Below, one piece after another: positions 1 to 6,789 of a stretch of DNA of 64,000 nt; positions within the stretch are counted from its first letter, which is position 1, and each line of letters begins with the position of its first letter. The notes beneath the pieces were generated by a model. That model did no database searches. It was not told where the DNA came from and worked only from the letters and a program-made list of their open reading frames with translations. The stretch covers positions 1 through 64,000 of the forward strand of contig JBHBQE010000001.1 in NCBI GenBank assembly GCA_041776485.1, given 5' to 3'. The stretch is from JBHBQE01 sp041776485. Lineage in GTDB: Bacteria; Bacillota; Clostridia; Lachnospirales; Lachnospiraceae. Position numbers and translations under genes: made by a program.

Positions 1-141
1 AGGGCATTGCCTACGCAGAGCCAACCGAACGAAGTTCGGTCTTAAATGGCTCTGCTCCATAAACTGTGATGGCCTTACGAAGTAAGGGCATTGCCTACGC
101 AGAGCCAACCGAACGAAGTTCGGTCTTAAATGGCTCTGCTC
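1..141. repeat. Two tandem copies of a 57-bp palindromic repeat (84-bp period)
   Basis: Bases 1-57 and 85-141 are identical. Each copy carries a nested inverted repeat: an outer 9-bp arm (15-23 with 47-55 in copy 1) and an inner 7-bp arm (24-30 with 34-40) closed by the triplet gaa. The 27-bp linker contains another small palindrome (73-78 with 82-87) that is also closed by gaa. The array lies 3' of the minus-strand gene that ends at 238 and is cut by the window start, so the copy number is unknown. It could be a REP-like intergenic palindrome family or a stack of transcription stops for the minus-strand gene; no T-tract was seen. Bases 142-237 show nothing further. Confidence 0.8.
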
Positions 142-237
142 TATTTAAAATCTGCTTAAGATCGTTCATAAAACAACCCTGTATAATGATATAGCATATT
201 AAATACAGAATTCAATAGGAAATTTAAAATATACTCT

Positions 238-1380
238 TTATTTAAGTATATTTTTAAGTGCAGACAAACAAATATCCACTTCTTCTAATTTGTTAAAATG
301 AGAAAATGAAAATCTAAGGGTACCGCCGGGAAAGGTTCCGAGGGTTTTATGAGCAATAGGGGCACAGTGAAGTCCTACCCTGGTTTGAATAGCATAGTCT
401 TTTTCAAGCTTAAAGGCTAAATCTGCAATGTCCATTGATTTAGAAGTAACAGATACAATGGAGGCTCTGTTTTTTATAGTTTTGTTACCAACAATGGCTA
501 AATTGGGAATTTGCTGTACACCATCCAGAAAATAAGATGTAAGCTTCAGTTCATGTTTTCTGATATTTTCCATACCAAAATCATTTATATAGCTTATAGC
601 ATGATTAAGCCCTATTATTCCAGGGAGATTCAGAGTTCCTGCTTCAAATTTGTCAGGTAAAAGAGGAGGTATATTCTCACTGTCAGAAAAACTTCCGGTA
701 CCTCCGCTTATCAAGGGAGAAATTTTTTCAGAAAGTTTGTTGCTTATGGCAAAGCCGCCTATACCCTGGGGACCTAAAAGTCCTTTATGACCCGTAAAGC
801 AAATTGCGTCAGCCTTTATAGCTTTCATATCTACAGGATATACACCGGCAGTTTGGGCACTGTCTAGTATGAAAAACAGTCCATGGCTTTCGGCAAATTC
901 CCCAAGTTTTTTTATGGGCTGTATCTGACCTGAAACGTTGGAAGCATGGGTAGAAATAATTGCCCTGGTGTTCTTTTCTACCAGATCACCAATTTGAGAT
1001 AAATCAAGCACTCCGTTTGTATCACAGGGAATCCTTGTAAAGCCTATTCCAATTTTCTTAAGCTGAAAAAGAGGGCGCATAACCGCATTATGCTCCATAC
1101 TGCTTACAAGCACATGGTCATGTTTTTTCAATAATCCTTTTAAAACTATATTTAAGCTGGTGGTTATATTGCTTGTAAATATAATATTACAGCAATCCTC
1201 AGCATTAAAAAGCTTTGCAAGGGCAGCCCGTGTATCATAAATTTTCTCTTCCAGAGACAGGGCGGAGGAATAGGAGCCTCTGTTAATATTAACGCAGGAA
1301 TTATTTAAAAATTCAGATACAACATTACCAAGACCCGGAGCCTTGGGAAAGCTTGTACTGGCATTATCAAAGTAAATCAT
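238..1380 (-). CDS. Cysteine desulfurase-family PLP enzyme (class V aminotransferase fold)
   Basis: A 380-residue fold-type I PLP enzyme. The N-terminus (YFDNASTSFPK) is typical of NifS/SufS-like proteins. The PLP lysine is in FTGHKGLLGPQG (about residue 200) and a candidate active-site cysteine lies in GLHCAP near the C-terminus. Such enzymes release sulfur from cysteine, or selenium from selenocysteine, as an enzyme-bound persulfide or selenide. It resembles the subfamily I associate with Enterococcus EF2568, which occurs with selenium-dependent molybdenum hydroxylase genes; this assignment is from memory. It is the only minus-strand gene and diverges from a yedE / TusA-like / DUF3343 operon, which supports a role in sulfur or selenium donation. 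The ATG is preceded by a good ctggag ribosome site. The exact substrate is not shown by the sequence. Confidence 0.85.
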   Translation of the reverse strand: MIYFDNASTSFPKAPGLGNVVSEFLNNSCVNINRGSYSSALSLEEKIYDTRAALAKLFNAEDCCNIIFTSNITTSLNIVLKGLLKKHDHVLVSSMEHNAVMRPLFQLKKIGIGFTRIPCDTNGVLDLSQIGDLVEKNTRAIISTHASNVSGQIQPIKKLGEFAESHGLFFILDSAQTAGVYPVDMKAIKADAICFTGHKGLLGPQGIGGFAISNKLSEKISPLISGGTGSFSDSENIPPLLPDKFEAGTLNLPGIIGLNHAISYINDFGMENIRKHELKLTSYFLDGVQQIPNLAIVGNKTIKNRASIVSVTSKSMDIADLAFKLEKDYAIQTRVGLHCAPIAHKTLGTFPGGTLRFSFSHFNKLEEVDICLSALKNILK

Positions 1381-1457
1381 AATATCTCCAGATTACTGTC
1401 ATTTTATAGATATATAAATACTATCATAGGGGAAAAATTTTATCTACGGATTTATAT

Positions 1458-1493
1458 TTTTATACAAATTGAAAGGATGGGATTTGTATAAAA
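1458..1493. promoter_or_regulatory. 12-bp inverted repeat in the divergent intergenic region (putative operator)
   Basis: Perfect 12-bp arms, ttttatacaaat (1458-1469) and atttgtataaaa (1482-1493), are separated by 12 bases. The element lies between the divergent desulfurase gene and yedE and ends eight bases before the proposed yedE -35 box. The spacing and position fit a dimeric regulator site acting on one or both promoters. No regulator gene is adjacent, so the factor is unknown. Confidence 0.5.
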
Positions 1494-1500
1494 TTAATAA

Positions 1501-1529
1501 TTGAATTGAAACCTTGAAAATACTAAAAT
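1501..1529 (+). promoter_or_regulatory. Putative sigma-A promoter of the yedE operon
   Basis: TTGAAT (1501-1506), a 17-base spacer, then TAAAAT (1524-1529), about 30 bases before the yedE start. Found by eye as a match to the sigma-A consensus. Confidence 0.55.
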
Positions 1530-1560
1530 GTAAAGAGTTTAACTGGAATAGGGGGAGATT

Positions 1561-2619
1561 ATGAAGAATGAAAAAGTTGTAGTTATTGTTTCCGGTTTGA
1601 TAATAGGACTTGTTGCAGGAGCTATGGTATTATTTGGAAACCCTGTAAATATGGGATTTTGCATTGCCTGCTTTATAAGGGACAGTGTGGGTTCACTGGG
1701 ATTTCACAGAGCAGAGCCTGTGCAGTATCTAAGACCCGAGATAGTGGGAATTATAATAGGTGCATTCGGTATATCCTTATTTAGTAAGGAGTTTTCACCA
1801 AAGGGGGGTTCATCCTTTGCTACCAGATTTGTTTTAGGTTTTTTTGCCATGGTAGGATGCTTGGTATTTCTTGGCTGCCCCTTTAGAGTGGTACTAAGAT
1901 TAGCCGGTGGAGATTTAAACGCAATATTCGGGCTGTTGGGATTTGCAGTGGGAATTGGCATGGGAGTGCTATTCTTAAATAAAGGATATAGCCTAAAGAG
2001 AAGCTATAAACAGTCAGAAAATGAGGGAATGGCTGCACCAATAATAGCTGTGGCGTTACTGGCAGTGGCAATTACCGTACCAAGCATACTGCTTTTTACA
2101 GAGGCAGGAAAGGGACCTGGTGCTATGCATGCTCCCCTTGTAATTTCTTTGATTGCAGGTTTGATAGTGGGAATTGCAGCACAAAAAAGCAGACTTTGTA
2201 TGGTGGGGGGAATAAGGGATATTCTTTTGTTTAAGGATTTTAAGCTTATATTAGGCTTTGTTTCCATACTTGCAGCCTGCCTTATCTTTAACTTGATTGC
2301 CGGAAAGTTTAATCCGGGGTTTGTGGGTCAGCCTGTGGCACATACCGATGGTTTATGGAATTTCCTTGGTATGGCATTGGCAGGTTTATCCTGCACATTA
2401 ATGGGTGGCTGCCCTCTTAGACAGCTTGTGCTTACAGGTGAAGGGAATACAGATTCCGCCGCCGCAGTGGCAGGTCTTGCGGTGGGAGCTGCCTTTTGTC
2501 ATAATTTTGCTGTTGCAGCCTCAGGAGAGGGCGTGGGTGCCAATAGCAGACAAGCAGTTATCATAGGATTTATAGTTGTATTATTTATCGGTGCGATAAA
2601 TTCGAGGAATAAGGATTGA
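1561..2619 (+). CDS. yedE: YedE/YeeE-family membrane transporter (selenium or sulfur metabolism)
   Basis: A 352-residue polytopic membrane protein with roughly nine or ten hydrophobic segments. It has the internal duplication of the YeeE/YedE family: the cysteine motif GCPFRVVLRLAGGD in the first half is echoed by GCPLRQLVLTGEG in the second, along with paired segments GFCIACFIRD and RLCMVGGIRD. Family members move thiosulfate or reduced sulfur compounds. The YedE branch is linked by gene neighbourhood to selenium metabolism. It is followed by a TusA/YedF-like protein and a DUF3343 protein, the usual partners in selenium-linked clusters. The ATG at 1561 follows the ribosome site gggggagatt. 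The transported species is inferred, not shown. Confidence 0.85.
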   Translation: MKNEKVVVIVSGLIIGLVAGAMVLFGNPVNMGFCIACFIRDSVGSLGFHRAEPVQYLRPEIVGIIIGAFGISLFSKEFSPKGGSSFATRFVLGFFAMVGCLVFLGCPFRVVLRLAGGDLNAIFGLLGFAVGIGMGVLFLNKGYSLKRSYKQSENEGMAAPIIAVALLAVAITVPSILLFTEAGKGPGAMHAPLVISLIAGLIVGIAAQKSRLCMVGGIRDILLFKDFKLILGFVSILAACLIFNLIAGKFNPGFVGQPVAHTDGLWNFLGMALAGLSCTLMGGCPLRQLVLTGEGNTDSAAAVAGLAVGAAFCHNFAVAASGEGVGANSRQAVIIGFIVVLFIGAINSRNKD

Positions 2620-2655
2620 AGGGGTAAAAACTAATTGATTTATAAAGGAGATATT

Positions 2656-2859
2656 ATGATTGACGCAAGGGGGCTGTCCTGTCCGGAGCCTGTAGTATTA
2701 ACTAAAAAGGCATTATATACAGACGAATCTAGTTATGAGATTCTTGTGGATACAAGAGTTGCCATGGAAAATGTAACCAAATATGCAAAAAGCTGTGGAT
2801 ATAATGTGAATATTAGTGAAGATAACGGGGAATTTAAGCTGTATTTAGAAAAGAAGTAG
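2656..2859 (+). CDS. yedF: TusA/SirA-like sulfur carrier (YedF N-terminal type)
   Basis: A 67-residue TusA/SirA-fold protein starting IDARGLSCPEPV, which contains the family's conserved Cys-Pro-x-Pro motif (CPEP); this cysteine carries the persulfide or selenide. An in-frame upstream TTG at 2635 is less likely because aaggag at 2645-2650 sits five bases before the ATG at 2656. Many Firmicute YedF proteins are about 200 residues with an added DsrE-like domain; that domain is absent here, so this is a stand-alone carrier. It probably receives sulfur or selenium from the divergent desulfurase or the YedE permease. Confidence 0.8.
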   Translation: MIDARGLSCPEPVVLTKKALYTDESSYEILVDTRVAMENVTKYAKSCGYNVNISEDNGEFKLYLEKK

Positions 2860-2860
2860 T

Positions 2861-3076
2861 ATGACATTTATTGCAACATTTTTTTCCCATTATGGTGCTG
2901 TAAGCTTTAAAAAGAAAATGCAGTCAAAAGTTTATAATCTGGTACTTATGCCTGTCCCTCGGAGTATAAGCTCATCATGTGGCACCTGTGCCAGATTTGA
3001 TTTTGATGGGGATATAGAAGTATTGGCAGAGGAGTTTAAGGAGCTTGATAAAGTGGTGGAGTACGACGGCATTTAA
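2861..3076 (+). CDS. DUF3343 putative Se/S carrier protein
   Basis: A 71-residue protein beginning one base after the preceding stop, so probably translationally coupled. It shows the DUF3343 pattern: an N-terminal strand with a hydrophobic segment, then LMPVPRSISSSCGTCARF with two cysteines three residues apart. The family is described as a putative selenium/sulfur carrier and is found beside YedF-like and class V aminotransferase genes, as here. No biochemical function can be read from the sequence. The two cysteines are the candidate functional residues. It is the last gene of the yedE operon; no obvious hairpin terminator follows it. Confidence 0.75.
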   Translation: MTFIATFFSHYGAVSFKKKMQSKVYNLVLMPVPRSISSSCGTCARFDFDGDIEVLAEEFKELDKVVEYDGI

Positions 3077-3110
3077 TATTATATAAATACGTGTAATTCT
3101 TATAAATCCA

Positions 3111-3138
3111 TTGAAAAATAATTTATATATTGTAAAAT
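3111..3138 (+). promoter_or_regulatory. Putative sigma-A promoter of the comEA operon
   Basis: TTGAAA (3111-3116), 16-base spacer, TAAAAT (3133-3138), giving a leader of about 24 bases before the comEA ATG. A TTGACA at 3143-3148 was considered, but its -10 would overlap the start codon. Confidence 0.45.
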
Positions 3139-3168
3139 ATCTTTGACAGTCGCTTTCCGGCAATATTT

Positions 3169-3735
3169 ATGAAAAAACTTAATATTTTAGTTCCTGTAGT
3201 CATTGTTTTTTTAATAACAGGGTGCAAGAAAGACTCCTATTTGGAGTCTAAAGCCGTATCAAAAGCTGATATCTGCAGTACCGATACAGATTGTGGGGTG
3301 GATAGTCCGGTCAGCGGAGGATACGTGCAGATATCAGGTGCTGTTAATTCACCGGGAGTGTACGAAATTCAAGGGGAAACCAGGTTGTTCCAAGTGATAG
3401 AAATGGCAGGTGGATTTAGTGAAGATGCTGCCTTGGATGATATAAATCAGGTGGAAATAGTGTCTGACGGTCAGTTTATACGTATCCCTACAGTTGGTGA
3501 AATAGAGGCTCAAAGACAGGAAAATAAAGAGGCTTGCGATGGCAGAATCAATATTAATACAGCCGGTAAGGAAATTCTTATGACCCTGCCGGGTATCGGT
3601 GAACGTAAGGCATGTATGATAATTGATTACAGAGAGTCTCATGGCGGTTTTAATTCCGCAGAGGATATAATGAATATTCAGGGTATAAAAGAGGGTGTAT
3701 TTAATAAAATTAAGGATAAAATAACGGTGGGATAA
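3169..3735 (+). CDS. comEA: ComEA-like DNA-binding lipoprotein (SLBB + helix-hairpin-helix)
   Basis: A 188-residue exported DNA-binding protein. The N-terminus is a lipoprotein signal with lipobox LITGC (Cys19). A SLBB domain (about residues 53-106, VQISGAVNSPGVYEI) and a C-terminal helix-hairpin-helix pair (about 125-187, ININTAGKEILMTLPGIGE) follow. ComEA proteins bind incoming double-stranded DNA at the cell surface and hand it to the ComEC channel; here comEC is four genes downstream in the same operon. Membrane anchoring by lipid rather than a transmembrane helix is inferred from the lipobox. No Shine-Dalgarno sequence precedes the ATG. The motif CGGCAA-N2-TTT directly before the ATG recurs before comM. 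The stop codon overlaps the next start by one base. Confidence 0.88.
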   Translation: MKKLNILVPVVIVFLITGCKKDSYLESKAVSKADICSTDTDCGVDSPVSGGYVQISGAVNSPGVYEIQGETRLFQVIEMAGGFSEDAALDDINQVEIVSDGQFIRIPTVGEIEAQRQENKEACDGRININTAGKEILMTLPGIGERKACMIIDYRESHGGFNSAEDIMNIQGIKEGVFNKIKDKITVG

Positions 3736-4421
3736 TGTCAAAGAAAATTCTTGTGGTAGACGATGAAAAAATAATTGTAAAGGGTATTCGGTTTTCTCTG
3801 GAGCAGGATGATTTGGAAGTGGAGTGTGCCTATGACGGGGAGGAAGCCCTTAGAATGGCAACTGAAAATGCTTACGACTGTATACTTCTCGATGTAATGT
3901 TGCCTAAAATGGACGGAATGGAGGTATGCAGGAAAATCAGAGAGTTTTCTAATATTCCAATTATTATGCTTACAGCCAAGGGTGATGATATGGACAAAAT
4001 TCTTGGTCTTGATTATGGAGCGGATGACTATATTACGAAGCCGTTTAATATACTGGAGGTAAAGGCAAGGATAAAGGCTATTATGAGGAGGAACTCCTCT
4101 GTTAAAAGAGATACAAATGTTTCTGAAATAGTTAGTGGTGACATTACTTTAAATACCTATAGCAGACGGGTTTTTATACGGGATTTGGAATATAACCTTA
4201 CCTCAAGAGAGTTTGATATTATGTTATTGTTCATTAGAAATCCGGGAAAAATATATTCAAGGGATGAGCTTCTTAAAAATATTTGGAAGGAAGATGGCTT
4301 AGGCGATTCCAGAACAGTAGATGTACATATAAGACGCCTGCGGGAAAAGATTGAACCTAATCCTGGAGAGCCCCGTTATATTTGTACAAAATGGGGCGTG
4401 GGATATTTCTATAGGGTATGA
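3735..4421 (+). CDS. OmpR/PhoB-family response regulator
   Basis: A 228-residue two-component regulator. The receiver domain has the acidic pair Asp9-Asp10, phospho-acceptor Asp53 in LLDVMLPKMDG, Thr in MLTAKG and Lys in ITKPFN. The C-terminal winged helix (about residues 130-225) has the OmpR-type ending DVHIRRLREK...TKWGVGYFYRV. It overlaps the comEA stop by one base and the kinase start by four (ATGA), so it is translationally coupled to both. Its partner is the following kinase. The signal and target genes are unknown; its place between comEA and comEC makes control of DNA uptake or of envelope genes plausible, but this is inference. Confidence 0.93.
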   Translation: MSKKILVVDDEKIIVKGIRFSLEQDDLEVECAYDGEEALRMATENAYDCILLDVMLPKMDGMEVCRKIREFSNIPIIMLTAKGDDMDKILGLDYGADDYITKPFNILEVKARIKAIMRRNSSVKRDTNVSEIVSGDITLNTYSRRVFIRDLEYNLTSREFDIMLLFIRNPGKIYSRDELLKNIWKEDGLGDSRTVDVHIRRLREKIEPNPGEPRYICTKWGVGYFYRV

Positions 4422-5887
4422 ATATCATAAAAAAGCTTGGGTATTATATAAAAAGTCTTAAATTTCGTATAGGAATTACTATTTTTTTGTTATTATCTAT
4501 TTCCTCCATGTGTGCATTATATGCCTATTCAGTTTCCTTTGAGGATAGGGAATTAAATTCATATACTGCCAGTGTTATATCTCAGGCACAGCTTATCAGC
4601 TCTCAAATTCAAACTAAGGGCTATCTTTCGATGGATAGCAATGAGGGAGAGACTGTAGGTGTCTCTGCATTTTTATATAAAGATTTTAAGGCATTTAATG
4701 AAATGTTTGCAGGGCGCATTATGATTATTGATTCTTCCATGACAATCCTTACAGATACCTATAATATATATAACGGAAAAACTCTTATTTGGGAAAATGC
4801 CATGAGAAGTCTAAAGGGTGAGGTTGTTTCAGAATATGACAATATTAATAATCTTCTTACTGTAACAATTCCGATTGAAACTCAGTTGAGCACAGAGGAG
4901 AGCACCGTACAGGGTGTTGTTATGATAACTAAAAATATAGACCATATTAGTCAAAACAAGATGTTTTATAGTGAGCTTAGATCAATAATAGCCGGAGTAA
5001 TAATTGTTTTTTCTATTTTTATTTCAGTTATTTTTGGATATTTTCTCACTAATCCCATTAGAAGCTTCGGCAGTGAGGTCCAAAGGCTTACAGAGGGCAG
5101 TATTACAAAACTCGGCTCCAGTAAAATTCAGGAAATAGACTTTATTGCAGAGGAGATAAATATATATGCAAATAAGCAGGCAAAAATGGATGTGTCCGTA
5201 AAGGATTTTCTGTCGAATGTATCCCATGAGTTAAAGACTCCTCTTACGTCTATGAAGATACTGGCAGATTCATTGAATGCCAGTGAAAATACACCAATGG
5301 AATTCTATAAGGAATTCATGGAGGATATGGCTAATGAAATAGATAGGGAAACTGCAGTTATCAATGATTTAATAGGAATGGTGCGCACGGAAAATTATAT
5401 CAGTAAGTTGGAGTTTGTAAGGGTAAATATTAATGATTTTACCGAGTCTATTATGAAAATGCTAAGACCAATGGCAGAAAGCCGTAATATAGAGCTTTTA
5501 TTGGAAACATTTTCACCTATTTATGTAATGGCAGATGAGGTAAAATTTTCTCAGGTGCTGATTAATATTATTGAAAATGCTATAAAATATAATAGAGATG
5601 GCGGGCATGTCCACGTTTCCATAAAGGCGTTTGAGGATAATTGTTTTATTAGAATAGAGGATAATGGAATGGGAATTCCCAAGGAGAATCTGGAAAGAAT
5701 ATTCGATAGATTTTATAGGGTAGATACTTCCCACTCCAAGGATGTTGAGGGAACCGGATTGGGTCTTTATATTGTGAAGGAAATAGTTGTACAGCATGGT
5801 GGAAGGATTAAAGCAGACAGTATTGAAGGACAAGGTTCAGTATTTACTATTTGCATTCCCTTAGATTATAAAAATGAAAAGGATTAG
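4418..5887 (+). CDS. Sensor histidine kinase (HAMP, HisKA, HATPase)
   Basis: A 489-residue membrane kinase. One transmembrane helix lies near residues 16-36 and a second near 190-212; the roughly 150 residues between them form an extracytoplasmic sensor domain. A HAMP region follows, then HisKA with the phosphorylated His in FLSNVSHELKTPLTS, and an ATPase domain with N-box NIIENAIKYN, G1 box EDNGMGIP and G2 box GTGLGLYIV. The layout is like WalK/PhoR kinases, but no PAS domain is evident. It overlaps the response regulator by four bases and the GerMN lipoprotein by fourteen, so all are co-translated. The stimulus cannot be read from the sequence. Confidence 0.93.
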   Translation: MNIIKKLGYYIKSLKFRIGITIFLLLSISSMCALYAYSVSFEDRELNSYTASVISQAQLISSQIQTKGYLSMDSNEGETVGVSAFLYKDFKAFNEMFAGRIMIIDSSMTILTDTYNIYNGKTLIWENAMRSLKGEVVSEYDNINNLLTVTIPIETQLSTEESTVQGVVMITKNIDHISQNKMFYSELRSIIAGVIIVFSIFISVIFGYFLTNPIRSFGSEVQRLTEGSITKLGSSKIQEIDFIAEEINIYANKQAKMDVSVKDFLSNVSHELKTPLTSMKILADSLNASENTPMEFYKEFMEDMANEIDRETAVINDLIGMVRTENYISKLEFVRVNINDFTESIMKMLRPMAESRNIELLLETFSPIYVMADEVKFSQVLINIIENAIKYNRDGGHVHVSIKAFEDNCFIRIEDNGMGIPKENLERIFDRFYRVDTSHSKDVEGTGLGLYIVKEIVVQHGGRIKADSIEGQGSVFTICIPLDYKNEKD

Positions 5888-6776
5888 TATATTATTATTG
5901 GCAATAACTTTTTTGTGGGGATGTCAGTCAGAGTCCTCAATTTCCCAAAAGGAGCCTGAAGGAGAGTATATATATTATTTGAATTCATCAGCTACCGGGC
6001 TTATTTCCTATCCCTATAAAAGTGAGGGTAAGGATCCGATTTCCGAGTATATTATTTCTTTATCCACCCAGTCCTCCAACGGTGATTATATTCCGCCGTT
6101 AAAGGATATTACAGTATTGTCTCAGCGTTTGGATAACAAAAAGCTTGTTTTGAATTTTGGCGGGGAGTATAAGGCCTTGGAAAAGGATAGGGAGATACTG
6201 ACAAGGGCGGCTGTTGTAAAGACTCTTTCCCAATATGAGGACATATCCTCTATAGAATTTTTGGTAAATAATGTGCCGTTAGAGAACTATAATGGCAAAC
6301 CGGTGGGTTCCATGGATAAAAGTACATTTGTGGATTATTTTGGAAATGAGCAGGATTCGCTTATATGGGAGAATTTTACCATTTATTATGCCAATTCCGA
6401 TGGTACAGGGCTTGTGGGAGAAACTCATAAATACTATTTTGACAATGCTCTTTCCTATGAGCAGGCTGTTATAAAATGTATGCAGGAGCCACCGGAGTCA
6501 AGTGACGCAAAGCTTGCAATATCAAAAAATATAAATATTATTAATTCCACCATTACCGACGGAACTTGTTATCTTGATATGGATATTAATTTCTATGATA
6601 AAAATTCGGATATTGATCCGAAGCTGGCTTTAATGTCTATAGTAAATTCCCTGTGTGAGCTTGATAATATACGGGCGGTAAAGGTTAATATAATAAATGT
6701 AAATAATTCAGAGCCAAACTCTGTAATAGAGGGATTGTCCGGAGTATACAGCAAGGATAATAAGCTTATATTATAG
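5874..6776 (+). CDS. GerMN-domain lipoprotein
   Basis: A 300-residue surface lipoprotein with signal peptide and lipobox LWGC (Cys17). The C-terminal half matches the GerMN domain pattern (YYANSDGTGLV, then ALSYEQAVIKCMQEPP and the strand-rich GTCYLDMDINF). In Bacillus, GerM is a sporulation and germination protein that helps hold an envelope complex together; GerMN domains also occur in LpqB-type lipoproteins paired with two-component systems. Here the gene directly follows a histidine kinase and overlaps it by fourteen bases, so a role as accessory sensor or kinase modulator, as for LpqB with MtrAB, is a reasonable inference. Confidence 0.85.
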   Translation: MKRISILLLAITFLWGCQSESSISQKEPEGEYIYYLNSSATGLISYPYKSEGKDPISEYIISLSTQSSNGDYIPPLKDITVLSQRLDNKKLVLNFGGEYKALEKDREILTRAAVVKTLSQYEDISSIEFLVNNVPLENYNGKPVGSMDKSTFVDYFGNEQDSLIWENFTIYYANSDGTGLVGETHKYYFDNALSYEQAVIKCMQEPPESSDAKLAISKNINIINSTITDGTCYLDMDINFYDKNSDIDPKLALMSIVNSLCELDNIRAVKVNIINVNNSEPNSVIEGLSGVYSKDNKLIL

Positions 6777-6789
6777 TTAGGAGGTTATT

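Noticed and set aside
3143..3171. TTGACA at 3143 as the comEA -35
   Set aside because: With 17-base spacing the -10 would overlap the start codon; the upstream TTGAAA/TAAAAT pair is better.
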